Shown here: positions 21,589 to 31,462 of the stretch, in pieces
How positions within the stretch are numbered: position 1 is the stretch's first letter
How the letters are laid out: each line of letters begins with the position of its first letter
Source of the DNA: Naegleria lovaniensis
Taxonomy: Eukaryota; Heterolobosea; Eutetramitea; Acrasida; Naegleriidae
Direction: 5' to 3'
DNA: 64,000 nucleotides
NCBI RefSeq assembly: GCF_003324165.1
Contig: NW_025407851.1
Location: 416,641 to 480,640 of the forward strand
Made by a program: the position numbers and the translations under genes
The notes under the pieces: generated by a model
What the model saw: only the letters and a program-made list of their open reading frames with translations
The model's database searches: none
What the model was told of the DNA's origin: nothing

Positions 21589-21987
21589 TTACAAGTATTC
21601 ATTGACTGGTGAAATGGCCTTTCCAATGCCTGCACTAATGTTACGAGCTTGCTCCAATTTACCCATTGCAATAACAATGGTCTTGGAGCACACAATACCA
21701 ACAGCAGCAGTCTTGTTTGGTCCATTACAGACAAATTCAGTGCCATCACATCTAATTCCCATGAACTTGGATCCTGCCAATGTTGGTGAGATTGGTGGGG
21801 ATTGTTCAGTCCATCCCTTCAAGAGAGCAGCCAATGATTGAGCTTCAGTTGGAGAGACATTCCAATTACCAGCAAGACCCCACATGGAGCCATCCTTACC
21901 GATCAATAAGACAGCCTCAACACCTGATGATGCTGATGGAGCGAGGAGAGCACCTTGTACCCATTGAGTCCATGGAAGAGTAGCCAT
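21589..21987 (-). CDS. Profilin
   Basis: Single-exon frame of 132 residues, the usual profilin length. The N-terminus has the poly-proline-binding helix with Trp (MATLPWTQWVQGALL). The core AVLLIGKDGSMWGLAGNW is followed by FMGIRCDGTEFVCNGPNK, a TAAVGIVCSKTIVIAMG strand pair and the C-terminal helix (ISAGIGKAISPVNEYL), all in the family order. Profilin binds monomeric actin and formin or Ena-type proline tracts and feeds actin assembly, fitting an amoeba. It is convergent with selenoprotein K. Confidence 0.95.
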   Translation of the reverse strand: MATLPWTQWVQGALLAPSASSGVEAVLLIGKDGSMWGLAGNWNVSPTEAQSLAALLKGWTEQSPPISPTLAGSKFMGIRCDGTEFVCNGPNKTAAVGIVCSKTIVIAMGKLEQARNISAGIGKAISPVNEYL

Positions 21988-22261
21988 TGTTATTGCTGAT
22001 GCGATTAAGGTTGTACGATGATTAAGGCTTTTGAAAAATCACTACAGATGAGGGATGTGGTGATTATTTTTTTTTGAAAAAGCTGTAAACGTGTACATTG
22101 TAAGTGAGTTTTTATCCGGCTGGAGATTTGAATGTTGCAAGAGATTTGAATCAGAACAGGATCAAGGTCGTGTGTATTTAATTAAGAGGGTTGACAGTAA
22201 GAACAGGATCATGACGTTTATTTCATCAATCGACTTGCTCTTTCGAGTTGGCCTTTTTCAT

Positions 22262-24313
22262 TTATTCCTCGTCATCATCTGTCTCCCATTCCATGTTTGG
22301 ATCAACATCTAAAAAGCTTGTAAACGGCTCAAACTCATCCTTACACAGTGTGGAATAGTATTGAGGTCCCTTTGAAAATTCTTCCTCAGTAATCAGAGCT
22401 TGATCCAACTTGTTGCAAATTTCCTCAATATTCAAATTTTGACCAATAATGACAATTTCTTGCCGACGATCACCAATGACCATGTCCGAGCTCGAGTCTT
22501 CATCCTTGCCCTGATAGAAATCATTCTTAATGGCCTTCTCGACAATTTCCTTTCCGTACAATTCTATACATACGTCTTCACCAAGAGCGACAAAGAACTT
22601 TCCTCCGTCGTGAATGGTAATTTGATGACCTGCTTGTTCCCAATCTATTGTGAATGGATCATCATCATGGATAGGACCATTTCAACGTAGGTTACGATAA
22701 GTTCAATTCAATCATCATCATGAGATTCGAGTCATTGGTGGTTCGCAATATAAGAATACAAGTTTGAACTCGTGTTCGAATTTCTCACACATAACACCCA
22801 CAACTTACCTCCACAGTAATCATTTCGAGTACAGAGCCATGCATATCCTTTCGAACGAAGGGCCACTTGCTGTAAATACTTTTCACGATAGAACAAGTCA
22901 TACAACTTTTCAGTATGGAAAGGTCTTCTTCTTCGATACACAAATGAGGAAATTCCATACTCGAGTGTTTCTGGTTGATGAGAACCTCTCAATTCTTTCA
23001 ACCAACCTGAATTGCAAGCTGCCTTTTCAAAATCAAACAAACCTGTATGGAGTACTTGAGAGAGTTCGACTTGTGAATTTTGAGTTTCATGAATGACCGC
23101 TTCAGGATTCAATTTATGGATGAAGGCACGAATTTGTTTCAATTCGTCAGTTTGGACCAAATCAATCTTATTGAGAAGAATGACATTAGCAAACTCAATT
23201 TGATCAATTAAGAGATTGGCAATGTTCTTTTCATATTCGGAGGTGGCGTCTTCTTCTTTCTCATCCTTGGGAGAGTCCTTATTATTATTGTTGTCGTTGG
23301 TGGCCTTACTTTCATCTTTGGTTTTACCAAATCTCTCAGCAAACGTTTCAATCGAACTCAAATCATGGAAGAACGAGCAAGCATCCACGACCGTTACACA
23401 TGTATCTAACTGAGCAAAGTCAGACAGAATCATGGTTTGCTTTTTCTTTGAGACAGTTTGGTGATTGTTCTTCTTGGATGATTTTCGTTTTTTGTTTTGT
23501 TGTTTGGAAGTTGCTTCTTCTTCATCCGAGTCGACCATTTCAAATTCAACATCAAATGTGAATGTTTCAGCAACTGTTATTGGATGAAAATATTGTGGAT
23601 CATGGGTGATATTGAATCATGATTCAAAGAGTGATGATATACTTACCTTGCATTGGCTCACCAATACCAGTCGATTCAATGACACAATAATCGAAACGAC
23701 CTTCTTGAGCCAATTCGTACAATTCCATGAGAAGATCCTCTCTCAATGTACAACAAATGCAACCGTTTTGCATCGAGACAAGTTTCTCTTCAGATTGTTT
23801 GAGTTTCACTCCAGACTTTTCAATGAGTGCATTGTCAATATTCACTTCATTATGTTAGGAATGGTCAACTTGATGTTAACAATGTACGTGGATAGATTTT
23901 GAAATACACTTACATTCAGCCATATCATTAACAATAACAGCTACTTTAAGATTTTCTCGATTCTTGAGGATGTGTTTCAAGAGAGTGGTTTTACCTATTG
24001 AATGAATGTCATTCATGATTTAGAATCAAGATTCATGATACACATGATGAACGGTATTCAATGATGTTACTCTCGAACCACTTGCATGGTACTTACCTGC
24101 TCCAAGGAAGCCACTCAATAGAGTCACTGGAATCTTCTTCTTGATAGTTGTTGCATCTTCTTGCTCGTCTTCCCAACATGAGTCATCGTCCGTCTGATGA
24201 AGGTCGTTGGCATGTTCTCCCACTTGGTGTTCGAGTTGTCTTTTTGGATGAGGCGCTTGTTGGCTATGGGAGAGCATTTCTGTAAGGGTTTGTTGGTTCG
24301 TTGGAGTGGACAT
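22262..24313 (-). CDS. CobW/COG0523-type metal-chaperone GTPase
   Basis: Five exons in phase 1 throughout: 24313-24097, 23994-23914, 23844-23647, 23573-22809 and 22644-22262, giving 547 residues. The introns are 102, 69, 73 and 164 nt. After a Gln/His-rich leader come [20 protein letters not shown] (Walker A, split by intron 1), [28 protein letters not shown] (the CxCC metal motif), the Walker-B-like region [11 protein letters not shown] and the guanine motif LLNKIDLV. A Lys/Asp/Glu/Asn-rich insert (about residues 185-275) interrupts the G domain. The C-terminal CobW domain includes [17 protein letters not shown] and ends in an acidic tail. Family members use GTP to insert Zn, Co or Fe into client proteins; the metal cannot be told from sequence. 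Confidence 0.9.
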
Positions 24314-24772
24314 TGGTGTGTTGGTTGTTCAAAATTAAAATGGAAGGTATGGTTGGAAAGAAGCAACGAAAGAGTAGTTGGCAGGTCTGTGAATATTTTT
24401 TATTTTTTCACCAATTTTTCACCCTGCAAGAATTGTACATGGCTATTGGACGGGGCGTTCCCAGGTCAACCCGGATAATTACTTTACAACGGATGATTTT
24501 TAGCACTCCTTGTGCTTGCGTTGGAACAGTTGCGAGATTTCCAACGATGGACTATTAGGTGGTGAATTGAAATGCATGAATTACATTTTCAAGAGCATGG
24601 AACTAAACAAATCAGCTTTGGTCTTCCAGCTGGAAGAACATTTTAATTGTTATACGTTCACCATGCCAAGCGCACTTTTGTATTGGTTACTTGTCGTTAC
24701 AAAGACAGGATGAAGCTGCTTTTGTTCGTCTCACTTTCCTTCTTGATGTTGCTCGCCTGTAGTAGTAGTAAT
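24314..24772. other. Upstream region of the CobW gene
   Basis: Spacer between the CobW start and the left end of the candidate transposon. No gene or RNA recognised. Confidence 0.4.
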
Positions 24773-24784
24773 CCTAGGAGCAGA

Positions 24785-25222
24785 GAATCGCGTCTGTATT
24801 TTACATAGTTATCGTCGGTAGTAAATGAAGCTTATTGAATGCATATTGTGCATAAGTAGTGTCTCCTTATTGCGGTCTGTTATTTCGAAGGTGATTCAAG
24901 CTTGTTTCCGCAGGTACAGCCGACGGTAAAACTCGAGATAAAAAATACTGTCGGGAGTTACTGACGAAAAGAATCCACCAAGACACAAAATACAGCCGGA
25001 AGAAGCATCATGTTAAATATTCTAATAATGGAGGTTTAATGAACGAAATAACGACGGAAATACTGTTGAAATAACCTACCACAACACCTGTGGCTGTTAC
25101 TATCGATGATAATGATGGAAATCTTCTTATTTTATTTTAATTCAATTTGAAATTTTTTTGGTTCAATATTTGATTTAAAATTGTTATTGCAAATGCATTT
25201 TAAATTTTATTGGCATCATAAT
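24785..25222. repeat. Left subterminal repeat region
   Basis: Contains copies of the GTATTTT/CCGAC motif, mostly as AAAATACTGTCGG-type complements: near 24792 (forward CTGTATTTT), 24940 (AAAAATACTGTCGG), 24987 (AAAATACAGCCGG) and 25052 (GACGGAAATACTGTTG), plus CCGACGGTAAA near 24919. They mirror the array at 28755-29095. Confidence 0.55.
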
Positions 25223-25925
25223 TTACAACTCAACAACGTTGGCAGGGTTGACAGGTCTTGAGCGTCTCATTTTCGCTGATGATGATTTACGTAAATGCTC
25301 TTGATACAATTTATATTCCTCAGAATTGATGTCATACACATCTTCGTCGTTTTCAAAGTCAAAAAGGTTGTCTGAATTTTTGCTTTTTGAGACTCCAGAT
25401 CTTCTACGAAGTTTCGCCTTCTTTTTTGCGTTCACAAATATTTGACTTATATGTTTCCTGCATATCTTTATCAACTAAAAACGATTGTTGTGAAATTTAG
25501 TCAAACAAATAACAAACACAACTTACTATTTCATCTACCTGGGATTTATCACAATCTGAAAGAATACTATAGTTTGGAAGACTTGAACAAAATGTTTGAA
25601 CATGAGTAACCACTGTGTCTGAAAGTTGAAGCTTTTGCTCTTGTGTTTGGGGATTAGAACAGATCTGAAGAGTTAAAATTTATAGGAGCAACATTACAAC
25701 TTACTTGGGAGAGAAATGAATGAAATTTCAATTTACAACATTGTTTGATGCTTCATGGAAAGAAATGATTACCAAGAAATATTGACAAGAAACAAACCTT
25801 GCGTTGTTCTGAGTTAAGAATTGCTTGCTTTCTTGAAAAAGTGTTATATTCAATGATGGAGCTATATAAGAAATGTTTTTTCGATTACGTTTCTTCTTGA
25901 TACCCCTTACAGTGTCAGTTGGCAT
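25223..25925 (-). CDS. Small basic accessory protein of the transposon (unrecognised)
   Basis: Four exons, 25925-25798, 25750-25705, 25664-25527 and 25474-25223, joined across very short introns of 47, 40 and 52 nt with matching phases, give 187 residues. The start MPTDTVRGIKKKRNRKNISY is basic. The middle is helical with several Cys and His (CCKLKFHSFLSQICSN). The stretch LIKICRKHISQIFVNAKKKA runs into a Lys/Arg cluster and then an acidic patch, and the end is basic (KSSSAKMRRSRP). No family recognised. Its position, divergent from the transposase inside the same inverted repeats, suggests an element-encoded DNA-binding partner like TnpA of CACTA elements. That role is inference, and a captured host gene is the alternative. 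Confidence 0.6.
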
Positions 25926-26061
25926 TATGATTGGTTTTTTTTTGTTTTGATTTTTGAAAATATTTAAACGGGTCAACTTTGAAACTATTGGAGAGAAGTT
26001 TTTGTAAGCGAGTTCAGATCGAGCGCGCACAGGAAGCGTTTTCTTTACAAAAAAAAATATC
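25926..26061. promoter_or_regulatory. Divergent promoter of the transposon genes
   Basis: The two element genes start 136 bp apart on opposite strands, so both promoters must lie here. The region has T- and A-runs next to each start and no subterminal repeat copy. Confidence 0.5.
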
Positions 26062-28674
26062 ATGCTTCAGAACAAGGCCGAATCCAAATTCTTTGACGTG
26101 GTTTCCTTGAGAATGTGCCACAAATGCAATGTACATGATTTGGAATTGTATATCCATAATTCGGCAAAGTGTAAAACCTTGAATCCCTCTATCAAATGCA
26201 CTTGTTTTTCATGCGGCACAACTTACTTCACTTGTCCTTTTTGCAAAGATTGCTTCTTCGACTCTCATGCATCCAATTTTTTAAAACACATGAAAAGATG
26301 TTCAAACAAAGATGAAGCTCAGAACCCCGTTTTCAAGTGTTGTTCCGAACAAACGACAGAGTTTGATCATTATTATTCTCATATCATCAAAAATCATTGT
26401 GGTCATTTGTGTTCGTTTTTAAAAAAAAGCAAACATGAGGATAAAATGGATGACGAAAAAAACAACAAGAAAACGACAGGAGTGGTTGTTATGGAGGAAG
26501 GTTGTGATATTGGTGGTTTATTGATGAACTTAGAAGCTCTCACTGCTGACGTGCAGAATTTAGTACAAACACCATTTCCAATATTTGAATTTTTTGAGAA
26601 ACTGAAACAATCTATGCCATATGTATCAAATCACTCGTGCGAGCATGAACAAGAATTTCACTTCCCTAAAGATCACCCTTTTGAAAGTTTTGAAGAATTA
26701 TGTTGTTTTATGTTAATCAATCACTTTGGAATTTCTAAACAAGCATATAATTTCATGATTCAAATGCTGAAATCAACATTTAAAGACCGTCCTGAGTTGA
26801 TGAAATTATTTGTGAGCTATGATACCTTGAAAGCAAGAGGAAATAATTTGAATCCCCAAAAACCCATGCAGTTCAATGATAATTTCATCCTTTACTCTGT
26901 ACAAGATACTATTCGAAACATGTTAATGGATCCGTATTTGGTCAACCAATTATGTCTCAACCGAGAAAAGCATCAACAACAGTTTGCAACCAAGCAACCA
27001 TTTCAATCTAAAATATTCAACAAAATTTTGGAGAAGTGTCAAAGTGATATATTCCCTCTTGTGATGCTGATATATGTGGACGATTTTGTAAAATTCAGAA
27101 CAAAGTCAACATCAACATGTGGAGTGTACTCAAGTTTGTTGAATTTCAATAGCGACTTCATGAGAAAACTTGAATCTATAAGCTTACTTGGGTTCTCAAA
27201 AACTCACTGCGATTTTTGGACAATGACAAGCCATTTGATGAAAGAAATTAATCACCTTGATGGGGAGATAATTGAAATAGAAGATCCCTCTACAGGTGAG
27301 TCTAGAAAATTTCAGATTGTTGTTGCAGGGTTTTTATGGGACACAGTCGAGAAGATGTATTCCTTGCAACTCATGAAAGAAGAATGTAGCCGTTGTGAAG
27401 GAATTTATGATAATCAACATAAAACACCAGATTGTTTATTTGGAGCGTCTACGATAGAAGATCCAAAGTATGTCACGCATTTCGAGAAAAGAAATATATT
27501 TGAAGCAAACACTGTTATTAATAGCATCGATTTAAGATCAAATGACAGAACAAAGGACAAGGGTTTTAAACCCTTAATATGGGAAGAAATGCAATTCAAA
27601 GATTTGAAATTATCTAAAGCGAAAATAACGCAAAAATTACGAGAATTACCTGTTCTGCATATCATAGATAATCCTTTTTTAAAATATCCTAATACTGTGG
27701 ATGCATTTCACAAAGCCTTAATTGATTTTTTCCATTTAGAGATCCAAGGAACTTTTCGAACCCAATTTAAAAGAACAATGAAAGCAATTCATTACTCAAC
27801 AATCATGGACGATTTTTTGGATGTTTGTGAGAGAGAAAGGTTGCCGAATGGCAAAAGGATTACAATGTACAGTGATATTGACAAACTATCCGGAACAGAG
27901 ATGCTTGAATTTATAGCAATAAGCGCTCCAATTTGGTACAAATTTCTATTCCTAAATACCAAATATTCAGATAATACTTTGGAGAAGAGACAAAAACTAT
28001 ATGAGTGTTGGATTTTACATTTGCAGTATTTTGTTCGATTGTTGCGGTTTGACCATACAGACCACGACTTAAAAGAAGCCGAGAAACTCTATGTAGCGTG
28101 GCGAGTTGCATATAGAAACTGTTTTGGATCCGAAAAGTGTAAATTTCCAAACTTTCATGCAGGCTGTCATATATTTGAGGATGTCGATGATATTGGTCAT
28201 GTTACTTGGTTTTGGACTCTCCTCTATGAGTTAAAACATTCCACGTACAAGCAATTCAATGACAAAAGTAACAAAAAACAGCTTGAAAAAAGGGCTTCTG
28301 AACGAGAAATGGTCATGAAAGCTCTTTTTACAAAATATCCTCAATGCAGAAAATTGATACCAAGAGCAAAAGAACCAGAATTCAAGCTTGAAAAAGACAT
28401 TTTTGTCCTATTTGAAACGGATCAAGGAGAAATGAACATTGCGTTCGTTAAACAAGTAACTGATAAGGTAGTTCTTAGTTCCTTGATCTTTGAAGTGAAA
28501 CACATGGATAACGTTTCCTATATGTATCACCTCAAATGCATTCCACAACTAATGCTATCAGCAATAGATATCAGCAAAGTCAAGTCTAAATGTAGCTGTA
28601 TTTGCTATTCATTGCCATCTGGGTTAAAGTGGCAATTGAATCAATTTGCATTTTGTTATAATTTTTGTAAATAA
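26062..28674 (+). CDS. Tnp2/Plavaka-like transposase (tentative superfamily)
   Basis: Single intronless frame of 870 residues. Residues 15-120 are Cys/His-rich with zinc-finger spacing (CHKCNVHD, CTCFSCGTTYFTCPFCKDCF). At about 330-350 is PLVMLIYVDDFVKFRTKSTS, comparable with the acidic-residue strand and following Ser/Thr region of Tnp2-type catalytic cores. At about 690-730 is FPNFHAGCHIFEDVDDIGHV followed by FWTLLYELKHSTYKQ, matching the late block (HLPE..., FWT.PFE..N...K) of Plavaka and Tnp2 transposases. The lack of introns contrasts with the host genes. No frameshift or stop is visible, so it could be active. A host-domesticated copy is possible but less likely given the bracketing inverted repeats. 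Superfamily assignment is from motif resemblance only. Confidence 0.6.
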   Translation: MLQNKAESKFFDVVSLRMCHKCNVHDLELYIHNSAKCKTLNPSIKCTCFSCGTTYFTCPFCKDCFFDSHASNFLKHMKRCSNKDEAQNPVFKCCSEQTTEFDHYYSHIIKNHCGHLCSFLKKSKHEDKMDDEKNNKKTTGVVVMEEGCDIGGLLMNLEALTADVQNLVQTPFPIFEFFEKLKQSMPYVSNHSCEHEQEFHFPKDHPFESFEELCCFMLINHFGISKQAYNFMIQMLKSTFKDRPELMKLFVSYDTLKARGNNLNPQKPMQFNDNFILYSVQDTIRNMLMDPYLVNQLCLNREKHQQQFATKQPFQSKIFNKILEKCQSDIFPLVMLIYVDDFVKFRTKSTSTCGVYSSLLNFNSDFMRKLESISLLGFSKTHCDFWTMTSHLMKEINHLDGEIIEIEDPSTGESRKFQIVVAGFLWDTVEKMYSLQLMKEECSRCEGIYDNQHKTPDCLFGASTIEDPKYVTHFEKRNIFEANTVINSIDLRSNDRTKDKGFKPLIWEEMQFKDLKLSKAKITQKLRELPVLHIIDNPFLKYPNTVDAFHKALIDFFHLEIQGTFRTQFKRTMKAIHYSTIMDDFLDVCERERLPNGKRITMYSDIDKLSGTEMLEFIAISAPIWYKFLFLNTKYSDNTLEKRQKLYECWILHLQYFVRLLRFDHTDHDLKEAEKLYVAWRVAYRNCFGSEKCKFPNFHAGCHIFEDVDDIGHVTWFWTLLYELKHSTYKQFNDKSNKKQLEKRASEREMVMKALFTKYPQCRKLIPRAKEPEFKLEKDIFVLFETDQGEMNIAFVKQVTDKVVLSSLIFEVKHMDNVSYMYHLKCIPQLMLSAIDISKVKSKCSCICYSLPSGLKWQLNQFAFCYNFCK

Positions 28675-28754
28675 ATATTAATTTTCTAAATATTTCAAAA
28701 ATCAACAAGTCTTATTCAACAAAGTATCGATGAAAATAATTCGTGGTACTTTCA

Positions 28755-29095
28755 TCCGAACCAATCCGAAGGTATTGTACGTCGTTGTTATCATAATTAA
28801 TTTCAATCATTATTTTGTCAACATTATTCTCCGTCCATATCTTGCCAGTGGTATTTCATCCGACAGTATTGGTCGAGCAGTAAAATATGTCATATATTCG
28901 TCGGTCAGTATTTTCCTCATTTACTTTTCCGACGGTATTTTGATGACCAGTATTATGCACATGTAATTGCCCTGTTGTATTATGTCGTCCTTGATGCCAT
29001 GGTTAATATCCATCAGTATTTTAACCAGGGATATTCTCCATCCGTATTCGTCCAGCAGTATTTTAATCGAAGGTATTTTTCGATGGTAGATAAAC
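28755..29095 (+). repeat. Right subterminal repeat region
   Basis: About ten copies of a 12-14 bp motif approximating CCGACAGTATTTT. Examples are CCGAAGGTATTG (28766), CCGACAGTATTGG (28859), GGTCAGTATTTT (28903), CCGACGGTATTTT (28929), GACCAGTATTAT (28944), ATCAGTATTTT (29013), CAGCAGTATTTT (29053) and CGAAGGTATTTT (29069), with degenerate copies between. The region holds no gene. Confidence 0.6.
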
Positions 29096-29163
29096 GTCTT
29101 ATTTTTGACCGCACTTATTTTCTGATTACTCATGCGGTATACCTGCTTCCTTCTGCTCCTAGG

Positions 29164-29699
29164 ATGATGCTAGCGCCACCCAGAAAAAAATGCTTCGTCG
29201 ACATCTTTGACTTCATCCTTCCATCATGATTTACTTTGCGGTCGTTACTAACAACAATACAATCACCCGATTGATCGCTGAATAAATCCTTCTCGTCCTA
29301 ATAAATTTGGGACACAATTATAGAGTTTGTACATGTTTGGTCAAATCATCTAGGTTTTACGAGAGACATATCTCATATCTAGATACGAGATAGTAGTGGG
29401 ATACGGAATATTGGCCAAATCTACCAGATACTCTCAACTTCTACTAACCTGTTTCAGGAGGTTAGTTTTTCAAGTAATGATAATCCCGAAACAAGATTCG
29501 CTCACATGAGCATGCATTCAAACACGCAATGACGACCACCACCCAAACACTCACTACCTGAATGGAATGGCGATCTTCGTGTTGTTGAGGTTATTGTAGT
29601 GAGAATGATCCATAAGCGAACGCTCATGGTTCTCCTCGAGGTGCAACCACGTTGAAAAAAGCAGCTTGATCCATAACCTCTGGCACGCTGGAATTGAAA
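29164..29699. other. Upstream region of RWP-RK gene 1
   Basis: Contains a 22-bp near-perfect palindrome at 29370-29391 (ATCTCATATCTAGATACGAG and its complement, one mismatch pair) and a stem-loop with 7-bp arms CTAACCT/AGGTTAG at 29444-29465. No gene seen. Confidence 0.45.
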
Positions 29700-30902
29700 A
29701 TGATCAACCACATGCCAACGCAGCACACTGCTTGCCATGATCCTAACTACAACGCTCTACTAACTAGTAGTAACGCACTTATGGATCAATCACAAGAAGA
29801 CGTTGAAGCAAGGCACATGCATGTTCAGCAGCTAACACAACATAGTGCGCAACATGCTGTACATGCATCCATTGAAGTAGGTAGTCTTGGTCAGCAACAG
29901 CATGTCATGCAAACACAGCTTCAATCTACACCTGTGTTTACATTCACAACACATCCACCACCCACATGCATGTTAGACACAACATACTCCACTCACACAA
30001 ACGCTCCCAGCAAAATTAATGTTGTAAGTAATCAAGTCAACACATGCATGCATCCACAACATTGACGCCAATCCGGGTAATTGTTATTATTATTGCCAAC
30101 TACATCATCAATGCATGATCATGCACATGTTCAACTGCAGGCAAAGCACGATATGGTATGTGATAACAATTACCCCATATACTTTTATCATCAACATGTG
30201 CCTTATTTGTTTTTTTGAATCTAAAATGACCACGGATCGTTTGATTTTCATGATAATCTGCTTCCATCATGATTAGGAACGATATTTTGGAGCATCTCAA
30301 GTTCTAGCTGCACGTTTATTGGGAGTGAGTGTTTCAACTCTAAAGAGGAGATTCAAAGAGTCTTACGAAGGACAACACAGATGGCCATATCACAAGGTCA
30401 GTGGAATATTTTCCTCAATCTTTTCATTTGTGCAATTTTTACCTTGATGCTGTGGCCCGAACTGTTGACCACAATAATGTTTACTGCGGTTTGTTGAAAC
30501 GATTATTATCATTATGGTTGGATGCATGATGAAATTCTATGACTATTAATATGCCAATAGTTAACCAATTTAGAAAAACGGCGGTCTTTGTGGTTTTATA
30601 TGAATGATGAAGAAGATGATGAGAAATTTATTTCACCTCAATGTGAGCAGGTATTAGAAAAAGCGTTTGTAAATTGCACACTCCCTATTGAACACTATTT
30701 TCCAGAATTAAAACCAAAACCAAAAAAGAAAGACATTACATTCTTGAATTACATTCCTCAACATGATCTAGATGCATCAGAATCATTAACAAGAGAGCCA
30801 TTCATCTCCTATCAACAGCAACACAAGCCCCGTCTAAAGGGTGGATCCAAACAATTATACCAAGTTGTAGAAGACCCTTCAAGTAGCAATAATTTGAAAT
30901 GA
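29700..30902 (+). CDS. RWP-RK domain protein 1
   Basis: Four exons, all in phase 0: 29700-30023, a 15-nt micro-exon 30141-30155 (AKHDM), 30277-30396 and 30561-30902, giving 266 residues. The N-terminal 108 residues are Gln/His/Thr-rich. The RWP-RK domain spans about residues 108-168: YFGASQVLAARLLGVSVSTL, then KRRFKESYEGQHRWPYHK with the RWPYxK signature. The C-terminal region SLWFYMNDEEDDEKFISPQC and VLEKAFVNCTLPIEHYF is shared with the next gene. RWP-RK proteins are DNA-binding regulators best known from plants (NIN-like, RKD) and also present in some amoebae. The exon plan is strongly supported by the paralog at 31463: its single 45-codon exon corresponds to the 5 + 40 codons here. Confidence 0.8.
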
Positions 30903-31462
30903 TCATGTACAAGTATGGGACCTGATTCCAATATCGGTTTGAAACAACGACTTGTCGTGATCTCGACGCAAAACAAGTAATTGGAAAGTAGTGGCACTGT
31001 TCTGAAATAAGGTTCATTCTGAAAGTGGAACCATACTTGATCATGCTCCTCATGTGATACTTCGAACATTTTGGTAGGAATATTATGATTGAAAAATTAT
31101 ATGTTCTTAATTGGTATGGTCGTTAACCGTACAATTTCAAGTATTAATCCAACTCGAGGCAATCCGCAACCACTGTGCGTCACTACTACAATGATACAAC
31201 ACCTTTTTCATCAGTGGAATTTTTATTTCTTTTTAGAAAATACACATGTTGAGAGTGTAAGCTTGTTGCATTGTCGAGGCGTTGTTGAACTGCCCATACA
31301 AATTTGAACCAAACAAACAAAAATGTGTCATACCATGAAATGAAAGAATTAGTGCACTCATCATCTCTATTGATCCTCCTGCAGGATCATAAGGCGAATG
31401 TTTTTGAATACAATAAAAACAAACACATCACATGCTAGTCAGCAGTGAATCTCCTCGTCAAA
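30903..31462. other. Spacer between RWP-RK paralogs
   Basis: 3' region of the first and 5' region of the second tandem copy. No gene recognised. Confidence 0.4.

Larger units (their letters stand above)
24773..29163. mobile_element. Candidate two-gene DNA transposon (4.39 kb)
   Basis: The 12-bp sequence CCTAGGAGCAGA at 24773-24784 is repeated in perfect inversion at 29152-29163 and brackets exactly two genes. These are a Tnp2-like transposase on the plus strand and a four-exon basic protein on the minus strand, divided by a 136-bp divergent promoter. Between each terminus and its nearest gene lie many short copies of a motif close to CCGACAGTATTTT, facing in opposite directions at the two ends. 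This architecture (short terminal repeats, dense subterminal repeats, two genes) is that of CACTA-like elements, although the termini are not CACTA. I see only a shared AT next to each end, so the target duplication is unresolved and the true boundary may differ by a few bases. Confidence 0.65.

Noticed and set aside
24441-24480. GC-richer patch resembling part of a tRNA
   Set aside because: No T-arm consensus (GGTTCRANNCC) and no acceptor pairing could be found.
26062-28674. Possibility that the 870-residue protein is a host zinc-finger regulator
   Set aside because: The late FWT...YELKHSTYKQ block and the bracketing 12-bp inverted ends favour a transposase, though this is not proven.
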